Shown here: in pieces, positions 1-5,323 of the stretch
How positions within the stretch are numbered: the stretch's first letter is position 1
Layout: each line of letters opens with the position of its first letter
Assembly: GCA_025997155.1 (NCBI GenBank)
Contig: BNUF01000155.1
Location: 1-5,940 of the forward strand
Direction of reading: 5' to 3'
DNA: 5,940 nt
Source: Clostridia bacterium
GTDB taxonomy: Bacteria; Bacillota; Clostridia; Lachnospirales; WQUN01
Notes under the pieces: generated by a model
The model's database searches: none
What the model was told of the DNA's origin: nothing
Seen by the model: only the letters and a program-made list of their open reading frames with translations
Translations under genes and position numbers: made by a program

Positions 1-179
1 CTGTACGCGTTTATAATCGTGCCGTTGTTTACGGAAAGATTTTTGGAGAGTTCTCTAATCGGCGGAAGTCTGTCCCCCGCCGCTAAGCGTCCGCTTTCGA
101 TAAACTCCGACAACACGCACCCCAGCTGCCGGTACAGCGGCGTTTTAGATTCCTTATCCAGCTTTATCATATCGTCCAT
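1..179 (-). CDS. GntR-family regulator, probably MocR-like (N-terminal 59 residues, runs off window)
   Basis: Reading the minus strand from ATG at 179 gives an open frame to the window edge with no stop (59 residues). It begins MDDMIKLDKESKTPLYRQLG and carries a GntR winged-helix signature: TPLYRQL at 13-19, ESGRLAAGDRLPP at 28-40, then IRELSKNLSVNNGTIINAY as the recognition-helix region. The LPPIREL...VNNGTIINAY form resembles Firmicute MocR proteins, where this DNA-binding domain is fused to a PLP-dependent aminotransferase-like domain, but that second domain lies outside the window, so the subfamily is inference. The start overlaps the flhB stop by one base (TAATG), with GGAG seven bases upstream inside the last flhB codons, so it is probably co-transcribed and translationally coupled with flhB. 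In Bacillus subtilis flhA sits here. Alternatives are a YtrA-like or other short GntR protein. Its ligand and targets cannot be told from this sequence. Confidence 0.85.
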   Translation of the reverse strand, partial: MDDMIKLDKESKTPLYRQLGCVLSEFIESGRLAAGDRLPPIRELSKNLSVNNGTIINAY

Positions 180-1312
180 TAGCTCACTCCGCGCAATTTG
201 TACACAAACGCGAGAACCTCCGCAACCGCCTGATAAAGTTCGGGGGGAATCTCCTTCCCGACGTCGACGGTGTTGTAAAGCACCCGCGCAAGCTGCTTGT
301 TCTCGACTATCTCAACTTTGCTTTCCTTTGCCTTGTCCTTGATTCGCTTAGCCAAAAAATCCGCGCCTTTCGCCACGACAAACGGCGCAAGTCCCTTCGC
401 CCTGTCATATTTTATGGCGACGGCGAAGTGTGTCGGGTTTGTGATAATAACGTCGGCGTTAGGCACTTCCTGCATCATACGCCGCATCGACGCTTCGCGC
501 ATTTTTTGCTTTATCTTGCCTTTAATGTGCGGGTCGCCCTCCGCTTGTTTCCACTCGTCCTTTACCTCTTGCTTTGTCATCTTCTGTTCCTTGTCGAATT
601 TATACTTTTGGAACAAATAATCGACGGCGGCAATCGCTATATACAACATTCCCACGCGAATACCCATATCTACTATCATATTTCCGACAAATTGGAGCGA
701 ATTCATAACCGACATATCGACAAACGCGAAGATTGCGTGCATATTCGAAGTTATCATAGAATATATCGTAATGCCGATGATTGCCAGTTTTATCAGGGAT
801 TTCCCCAACTCGACCAGTTTGCCCAGAGAAAACAGACGCTTAAGCCCTTTTATGGGGTTAAGTTTGCTGAATTTCGGCGTCAGAGGTTTTGCCGTCGGTT
901 TCCACTTAACCTGATACAGCTGCACCAAAAAACCCATAACGAGCGTGACAAACAACAAAGGCGCGGCTACGATAAACGACTGCAAAAACATATTCAAAAG
1001 GTATCTTTTTATATAGTCGTCTTCATAAAGCTGGTCAAAGTCCTTCAATATAATCATACTTGCGGTAATCAAACTCCCCAGCTTGTTGTAAAGCCACGGG
1101 GCGATGATTCTAAGCGTAAAAAAAGCCGAAATAAACAAAACCGCCGTGCCGATTTCCGCGCTTTTAAGGACTTGCCCTTCTTCGCGGCTCTTATCCTTCT
1201 TTTTCTGGGTCGGTTGTTCGGTTTTTTCCTCTTGGCTCGCGTCGTCGGCAAAAAAGCTGAGATTCATTCGCAAGAGGTACGCGCTGTCATTTTCACATCT
1301 TCGGTAAGTCAT
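179..1312 (-). CDS. flhB: FlhB, flagellar type III export gate and substrate-specificity switch
   Basis: FlhB is an inner-membrane component of the flagellar export gate. It changes specificity from rod/hook to filament substrates after self-cleavage of its cytoplasmic domain. The 377-residue product has the usual plan: a charged basic N-terminus (EKTEQPTQKKK near 29-39), about four membrane segments (roughly 52-73, 103-133, 172-190, 205-234), a basic cytoplasmic linker (about 238-290), and the autocleavage motif NPTH at 292-295, followed by HFAVAIKYD and a normal C-terminal domain. The ATG at 1312 has GGAGG five bases upstream, so I chose it. The more conventional FlhB-like start is Met16 (MNLSFFADD, at 1267), but no Shine-Dalgarno precedes it. 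The chosen start therefore gives a 15-residue N-terminal extension of unknown significance. The gene lies 12 bases after fliR and overlaps the next gene by one base. Confidence 0.97.
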   Translation of the reverse strand: MTYRRCENDSAYLLRMNLSFFADDASQEEKTEQPTQKKKDKSREEGQVLKSAEIGTAVLFISAFFTLRIIAPWLYNKLGSLITASMIILKDFDQLYEDDYIKRYLLNMFLQSFIVAAPLLFVTLVMGFLVQLYQVKWKPTAKPLTPKFSKLNPIKGLKRLFSLGKLVELGKSLIKLAIIGITIYSMITSNMHAIFAFVDMSVMNSLQFVGNMIVDMGIRVGMLYIAIAAVDYLFQKYKFDKEQKMTKQEVKDEWKQAEGDPHIKGKIKQKMREASMRRMMQEVPNADVIITNPTHFAVAIKYDRAKGLAPFVVAKGADFLAKRIKDKAKESKVEIVENKQLARVLYNTVDVGKEIPPELYQAVAEVLAFVYKLRGVS

Positions 1313-1324
1313 TTTTACCTCCGA
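1313..1324 (-). promoter_or_regulatory. Ribosome binding site that decides the flhB start
   Basis: The 12 bases between the fliR stop and flhB contain GGAGG (1322 to 1318 on the minus strand), five bases before ATG at 1312. The internal Met16 codon at 1267 has no comparable site. This supports the longer FlhB N-terminus. Confidence 0.75.
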
Positions 1325-2140
1325 TTATGGAATCTTTTCGGGAGCGGCGACGTGTGTCATATTTACTATACTTCGGTACGCGTCGTTGAAAGCCGCGTCG
1401 TATACCTGACTGTACATAGGAGTTAGCGCCAAAAGTATAAGAAGTCCCACGATTAGTTTAACGGGCATACCGACAGAGAATATATTCATCTGCGGAGACG
1501 CTTTTACAAGAAGTCCGAGAGCGACGTCCAAAACCAAAATCGTGCCGAGAACGGGCATACCGATTTGTACTCCGATTGTAAAAAAGTCTACAATCGAATC
1601 AATCATCATATTCATAAGCCCCTCGTTCTGAATTATATAGCTTTGTCCCAGAGGGATAATGTCGAAACTCTCGATAAACGCCGCGACAAGCGCGTGAAAC
1701 CCGCCTGTCTGCGTCATCAGAAGCAGTATAATCAGGTACAGGAGGTTGCCTGTAATCGGCACGTTTATCTGCGTCAGCGGGTCCATAACGCTCATCATAG
1801 CGAGTCCTATCTGCGTATCGATTATATGCCCCACAAAGAAAAACACGGTCATAACTACATATACGGAAAACCCTATAACCACGCCGACAAAAAACTCGTT
1901 CATCATAAGCCCGATATACTCGTATGTCTGTGGACTGTACGCGGGAACGTTGTAGTGTCCCGACGCGAATATAATGTAGGACATTGCTAAAGCAAGCCCG
2001 AGGCGAATCTGCATAGGTATACTTGTACTAGCTATAACTGGAAATATAGCGAAAAAACCCACAAGGCGAACAAGAATAAGAAGCAGTATATCTATATTAC
2101 CGAAAAAATTCAAAAATGATAACGTCGACGATATACTCAA
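1325..2140 (-). CDS. fliR: FliR, flagellar export gate membrane protein
   Basis: FliR is one of the three core channel proteins (with FliP and FliQ) of the flagellar type III export apparatus in the cytoplasmic membrane. The 271-residue, very hydrophobic product has about six membrane segments. It shows the family landmarks: LVRLVGFFAIFPV near 23-35, DTQIGLAMMSVMDP near 108-121 followed by PITGNL, and SPQMNIFSVGMPVKLIVGL near 215-233. Length is close to the usual 255-265. The start is a TTG at 2140: an in-frame stop sits just upstream (2147-2149), there is no ATG near the N-terminus, and a weak GTGAG site precedes it. The next in-frame TTG (residue 10) would shorten the N-terminus, so the exact start is the least certain point. 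It begins 10 bases after fliQ. Confidence 0.95.
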   Translation of the reverse strand: MSISSTLSFLNFFGNIDILLLILVRLVGFFAIFPVIASTSIPMQIRLGLALAMSYIIFASGHYNVPAYSPQTYEYIGLMMNEFFVGVVIGFSVYVVMTVFFFVGHIIDTQIGLAMMSVMDPLTQINVPITGNLLYLIILLLMTQTGGFHALVAAFIESFDIIPLGQSYIIQNEGLMNMMIDSIVDFFTIGVQIGMPVLGTILVLDVALGLLVKASPQMNIFSVGMPVKLIVGLLILLALTPMYSQVYDAAFNDAYRSIVNMTHVAAPEKIP

Positions 2141-2150
2141 AAAATCTCAC

Positions 2151-2423
2151 TCACTTTGATATAAGTTCTGGCATCCGCATAAATATGGTCATCATAAACT
2201 CTTTAAGGTTCGAGGCCATAAAAGAACCGAAAAAGAGAAGTGAAATCATAACCGCCATTATTTTTGGGATAAACACGAGCGTCTGTTCCTGTATAGATGT
2301 AACGGTCTGAAAAATACTGACGAGAACGCCGACGATAAGCCCGCACCCGAGGGGCGGGATAGCCGTAAACACGACGACCTGAAGAGCTTGCCGCATTATA
2401 TCGAGTATCATATCCTCGTTCAT
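2151..2423 (-). CDS. fliQ: FliQ, flagellar export gate membrane protein
   Basis: FliQ is a small two-helix membrane protein that wraps the FliP/FliR core of the flagellar export channel. The 90-residue product matches the family length almost exactly. It has two hydrophobic helices (about 16-40 and 52-76) separated by a short polar loop containing the conserved-looking SIFQTVTSIQEQTLVFIPK stretch (36-54). The ATG at 2423 is backed by one of the best ribosome binding sites in the window: GGGAGGTG directly after the fliP stop, with GGAGG six bases from the start. It sits between fliP (12-base gap) and fliR (10-base gap), as in other fliPQR clusters. No anomalies are visible. Confidence 0.97.
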   Translation of the reverse strand: MNEDMILDIMRQALQVVVFTAIPPLGCGLIVGVLVSIFQTVTSIQEQTLVFIPKIMAVMISLLFFGSFMASNLKEFMMTIFMRMPELISK

Positions 2424-2435
2424 AAAGCACCTCCC

Positions 2436-3230
2436 TTAATGAAATCCCGCGATAATCGAGCGGATAAACAAATTCCACCCGTCGACAGAAACGAACAGCA
2501 GAATCTTAAACGGCAAGGAAATCATAGCGGGCGGGAGCATCATCATACCCATAGCCATAAGTATCGAGGCGACGACCATATCGATTACGATAAACGGGAT
2601 ATATATAAACACGCCTATTTTGAAACCGACGACGATTTCGCCGAGCAAAAACGCGGGGATAAGAACCTGATTGGGTATGTCGTCGTAGGTGTTAAATTCT
2701 TCCTCCCCCGAGAGTTCCCAAAAAAGCGCCAAATCCTTGTCCGTGACTTGCCTGAACATAAATTCCCGAAGCGGCGCCATACCCTTGACAAACGCTTCCT
2801 GTTGGGTGATTTCCCCGCGTGTAAGCGGTTGCAGCGCGTCGTTGTTGATTGACGTAATCGTGGGGCCCATTAACGCAAGGCTCATAAATAACGCCAGCGC
2901 AATCAGAATCTGATTCGGCGGCATCTGCTGTGTCGCCATAGCGGCGCGCAGAAAGTGGAGCGCAATCAAAATACGCGGAAAACACGTCACCATCATAATA
3001 AGACTGGGGGCGAGCGTAATAATCGCGAGCATAAACAGCAGCTGAATCGCCGCCGCGGTTTTTTTCGGGTCGTCCGTCATATCGGTGTGGAGTTCGATAT
3101 TCGGAACTCCCGTGATATTGACCTCGGGAACAGTAATCGCATAGGTTTTATGCGCGAACCAAACGCAAGCCGCGAAAAAAACAAACGCGAATAAGAAAAT
3201 TTTCAAAACATTTATGTTAATTTTTGTCAT
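2436..3230 (-). CDS. fliP: FliP, flagellar export gate channel protein
   Basis: FliP forms the pentameric heart of the export channel with FliR and FliQ. The 264-residue product starts with a cleavable-looking signal peptide (hydrophobic 9-26, likely cut after TYA at 29-31), as known for FliP. A membrane segment at about 62-85 leads into CFPRILIALHFLRAAMATQQ, MPPNQILIALALF (103-115), and PLREFMFRQV with a charged loop (153-192). Two more hydrophobic regions follow, with MGMMMLPPAMISLPFK (217-242) and the VDGWNL signature near the C-terminus. The usual SELKTAF motif reads GEIVVGF here (197-203), keeping the Glu but not the Lys. The ATG at 3230 has AGGGAAG just upstream and lies 14 bases inside the end of fliO, which suggests coupled translation. 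Confidence 0.98.
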   Translation of the reverse strand: MTKININVLKIFLFAFVFFAACVWFAHKTYAITVPEVNITGVPNIELHTDMTDDPKKTAAAIQLLFMLAIITLAPSLIMMVTCFPRILIALHFLRAAMATQQMPPNQILIALALFMSLALMGPTITSINNDALQPLTRGEITQQEAFVKGMAPLREFMFRQVTDKDLALFWELSGEEEFNTYDDIPNQVLIPAFLLGEIVVGFKIGVFIYIPFIVIDMVVASILMAMGMMMLPPAMISLPFKILLFVSVDGWNLFIRSIIAGFH

Positions 3231-3621
3231 TATCTTCCCTGCCGCTGTCTTTTTTCATAAATTTGCCCAAGTATTTCTCGAAAACAGGACTATCCAAAAT
3301 CGTAGGTACGTCGTCATACTTTATTTCGTCCGCCGGAATTTCCGCGAGGAACACAAGCCTGTCACGGCTTGCTCCGATTAGTATATACTTCTCCCCCGCC
3401 TTAATCAGCTGCACCGTGTTTTGAAACCCCACGCCGACCGCCTCAATGACGCATATATTTCCCTTAAACTTTCCCGTAATTTTGGCGCGTGTTAGCATCT
3501 TCGTGAAATAGTACGCCAAAAAACCTATGATTACGAGTGCTAGTATTAAAGAAAAAGACTGACCCACAATAGACCAGTCCTTTCCCCCTTCTTGTATAGT
3601 CAGGAGCGTAAACAAAAGCAT
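3217..3621 (-). CDS. fliO: FliO, flagellar export apparatus assembly protein
   Basis: FliO is a small membrane protein that helps FliP assemble into the export gate. The 134-residue product has a short N-terminal segment, one membrane helix (about 18-41, SFSLILALVIIGFLAYY), and then a basic stretch (KMLTRAKITGKFKG) leading to a compact cytoplasmic domain containing VQLIKAGEKYILIGAS. This is the usual FliO pattern, in which sequence conservation is low. It lacks the long N-terminal signal-bearing region of Bacillus subtilis FliO (also called FliZ). The tail is strongly charged and hydrophilic (KKDSGREDNDKN). Identity rests on topology plus position between cheY and fliP. The start overlaps the cheY stop by one base (TAATG), with AGGGGG unusually close upstream, so translation may depend on coupling to cheY. 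Confidence 0.9.
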   Translation of the reverse strand: MLLFTLLTIQEGGKDWSIVGQSFSLILALVIIGFLAYYFTKMLTRAKITGKFKGNICVIEAVGVGFQNTVQLIKAGEKYILIGASRDRLVFLAEIPADEIKYDDVPTILDSPVFEKYLGKFMKKDSGREDNDKN

Positions 3622-3986
3622 TAGCCCCCTATGACCTTTTGCACGGCCTCAAGTACCCTGTCCGCTTGGAATGGTTTGACAATAAAATCTTTTGCGCCCG
3701 CCTGAATAGATTCGATAACCATCGCCTGCTGACCCATAGCGGAACACATAACGATTGTCGCGCCAGAGTCTGCCGCCTTGATTCCCTTTGCCGCTTGGAT
3801 TCCGTCCATTTCGGGCATGGTTATGTCGAGAATAACCAAATCCGGTGTAAGTTCTTTATATTTTTCAATAGCTTTTACGCCGTTTTCAGCCTCACCGACA
3901 ACGTCATAGCCGTTTTTTGTCAAGATATCTTTAAGCATCATTCTCATAAAGGCCGCGTCGTCAACCAAAAGTATCCTTTTAGCCAT
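3621..3986 (-). CDS. cheY: CheY, chemotaxis response regulator
   Basis: CheY is a single-domain receiver that is phosphorylated by CheA and then binds the flagellar switch. The 121-residue product spans only the receiver fold. It has every key residue: acidic pair D9-D10, phospho-acceptor D54 in VILDITMPEMDG, S82 in the Thr/Ser switch position (MCSAMGQ), and K104 followed by Pro (IVKPF). The ATG at 3986 has GAGGAG ten bases upstream. A TTG six codons further upstream (4004) is in frame but gives an atypical N-terminal extension, so I reject it. It lies between fliY, whose product removes the phosphate, and fliO, the same position as in Bacillus subtilis. It is the only gene here preceded by a sizeable gap with promoter-like sequence. 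Confidence 0.97.
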   Translation of the reverse strand: MAKRILLVDDAAFMRMMLKDILTKNGYDVVGEAENGVKAIEKYKELTPDLVILDITMPEMDGIQAAKGIKAADSGATIVMCSAMGQQAMVIESIQAGAKDFIVKPFQADRVLEAVQKVIGG

Positions 3987-3996
3987 TTGTCTATCA

Positions 3997-4002
3997 CTCC
4001 TC
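3997..4002 (-). promoter_or_regulatory. Ribosome binding site of cheY
   Basis: GAGGAG on the minus strand lies ten bases before the ATG at 3986. It overlaps the position of the upstream in-frame TTG at 4004, which makes that longer start unlikely. Confidence 0.7.
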
Positions 4003-4030
4003 AAAATATGTCACTAACTTTAGTACTTAT

Positions 4031-4059
4031 ATTATAATAAAATTAGCAAAAATAAGCAA
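4031..4059 (-). promoter_or_regulatory. Candidate sigma-A promoter driving cheY-fliOPQR-flhB
   Basis: On the minus strand a perfect TATAAT (4036 to 4031) lies exactly 17 bases downstream of TTGCTT (4059 to 4054), which keeps the TTG of the consensus -35. This would start transcription near 4024 and leave a leader of about 38 bases before cheY. The surrounding 85-base gap is about 78% AT, in contrast with the moderately GC-rich genes. I saw no sigma-D-like motif. AT-rich DNA produces -10 matches by chance, so this is a good candidate, not proof. Confidence 0.5.
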
Positions 4060-4071
4060 GTTTTTTGTATT

Positions 4072-5319
4072 TTATATTCGGTTTTCGACATCTATAATGT
4101 CTGTAAGGCGTATGCCAAAGTTTTCGTCCATAACCACGACGACTTCACCTTTTGCCACGAATTTCCCGTTCACAAGAATATCAATCGGTTCGCCCGCAAG
4201 TTTATCGAGTTCGATAATCGTACCCGGGGCAAACTCTAAAATCTCTTTGATTTTCTTGCTTGTACGCCCGAGCTCAACGGAAATCTCAAGCGGAACGTCC
4301 ATGATGATGCCGATATTCTCCTTTTGCTGGTTCAGAGAAGCAATATCGAAACTTTGGAACTGCACGGGCTGAACGTTTATGTTCTGCGGGGGAGGCGCAA
4401 CCGCTTGCGGCGGGTACGCGTACTGCGGCTGCGCGTATTGCGGCGGCGACTGCTCGTATTGAGGCGGCGGATACGCGTATTGCGGTTGTTCTGGCGGCGG
4501 TGGCGGCGGCGCGTACTGCTGCTGCGGTTGCGCAGGAGGAGGGGGTGCGGTCGCGGGCTGCGGAGCTGCGGCGGGCGTGCTGAACATATCGCCCTTAATC
4601 TTCACGACCATATCCTTAGAAAAAGCGACAGGAATCAACTGTGTTATCTGGCTGTCCACTAAGGAATCAATCTCCATTCTGAACGAAATGCAAACGATTT
4701 TCTCGTCGTCGTCAAATATAATGTTTTCGGCGTAAGCGTCGTCCTCCGCTTTAAGCAAAAACGCTTTCGGCGGCGCAATATCTATTTTAAGTTTTATGAG
4801 AGAGGAAAGCGAGGTTGAAGACGAGCCAATCATCTGGTTCATCGCCTCGCCGATAGCGGACATATCGATATCCGTTATCTCCTCGTCGGGGTCGACGATA
4901 CCGTCCCCGCCCATCATAAGGTTAGTAATTATCTTTACGTCACTCTGCGAAAGGACAAGCACGTTCGAGCCGCGCAACCCCTCGATATAGTCAATTCGAG
5001 TGCCGACACAGGGGCGGTCGTAACTTCTTTGTATGTCGCCCCATGTATGAACGGTAACGACAGGAGTCGTGATTGAAACCTTTTTGCCGAGAAGGGCAAA
5101 AAGCGTTGTCGCCGCCGTACCCATACTTATGTTGCCGACTTCGCCCAAGATATCTTTTTCTTCGGCGACCAAAACGTCATCATAGTCAAACGGAGTTTGC
5201 CCCGGAACTACGCCGCCGGGTCTCCCCGACGATTCGGACTCAAAGCCGTCATCGTCGTCCGCGTCCATCGAACCATTAAGCAACGCGTTTATTTCATCTT
5301 GCGAGAGCATATCGCCCAT
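4072..5319 (-). CDS. fliY: FliY (CheC-FliN fusion), flagellar switch protein and CheY-P phosphatase
   Basis: FliY forms part of the cytoplasmic C-ring and dephosphorylates CheY-P in Firmicutes. The 415-residue product has four parts. First, an N-terminal CheY-P-binding-like peptide, MLSQDEINALLNG (4-16), followed by an acidic DADDDDG stretch. Second, a CheC-like domain (about 45-245) with two phosphatase motifs: E60-x-x-N63 with Pro at 86, and E158-x-x-N161 with Pro at 184; both fit the ExxN-x22-P spacing of active CheC-type sites. Third, a Pro/Tyr/Gln-rich linker (about 249-312). Fourth, a FliN/SpoA domain (about 335-412) with DVPLEISVELGRT, PGTIIELDKLAGEPIDILVNG and a typical FGIRLTDI end. 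It is longer than the 378-residue Bacillus subtilis protein, the linker being the likely cause. The ATG at 5319 follows a strong site within the end of fliM. Met4 is a possible alternative start. Confidence 0.97.
   Translation of the reverse strand: MGDMLSQDEINALLNGSMDADDDDGFESESSGRPGGVVPGQTPFDYDDVLVAEEKDILGEVGNISMGTAATTLFALLGKKVSITTPVVTVHTWGDIQRSYDRPCVGTRIDYIEGLRGSNVLVLSQSDVKIITNLMMGGDGIVDPDEEITDIDMSAIGEAMNQMIGSSSTSLSSLIKLKIDIAPPKAFLLKAEDDAYAENIIFDDDEKIVCISFRMEIDSLVDSQITQLIPVAFSKDMVVKIKGDMFSTPAAAPQPATAPPPPAQPQQQYAPPPPPPEQPQYAYPPPQYEQSPPQYAQPQYAYPPQAVAPPPQNINVQPVQFQSFDIASLNQQKENIGIIMDVPLEISVELGRTSKKIKEILEFAPGTIIELDKLAGEPIDILVNGKFVAKGEVVVVMDENFGIRLTDIIDVENRI
4384..4575 (-). repeat. Low-complexity Pro/Gln/Tyr-rich linker of fliY with imperfect internal repeats
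   Basis: This in-frame stretch encodes FliY residues 249-312, rich in Pro, Gln, Ala and Tyr. It includes a run of seven or eight nearly continuous prolines (271-276) and two copies of PQYAYPP (279-285 and 298-304). At DNA level, 24-base segments at 4408-4431 and 4465-4488 differ at only three positions, 57 bases apart. The region is a flexible spacer between the phosphatase and SpoA domains. It could vary in length between strains by slippage or recombination. Confidence 0.8.
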
Positions 5320-5323
5320 AAGT

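Noticed and set aside
428..1426. A 332-residue open frame on the plus strand opposite flhB
   Set aside because: It is antisense to an unmistakable flhB. The product is rich in His, Arg, Tyr and Gln with no recognisable domain, and it has no convincing ribosome binding site. It is a shadow frame.
1565..1990. A 141-residue plus-strand open frame opposite fliR
   Set aside because: It lies wholly within the coding strand complement of fliR and has a composition typical of antisense shadows (many His, Tyr, Arg).
3207..3218. AACAT-TT-ATGTT inverted repeat near the fliO/fliP junction
   Set aside because: It has five-base arms in AT-rich coding DNA, no T-run or GC-rich stem, and it falls inside both reading frames. 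It is likely chance.
3987..4004. Longer CheY start at an in-frame TTG (4004), adding six residues
   Set aside because: The added MRSDRQ would precede a canonical CheY N-terminus. The GAGGAG site suits the ATG at 3986 and overlaps the TTG region.
4046..4066. A-run and T-run flanking CTTGCTTA after fliY as a possible terminator
   Set aside because: The stem would be only A-T pairs with no GC-rich core, so it would be a poor intrinsic terminator. The region reads better as promoter DNA.
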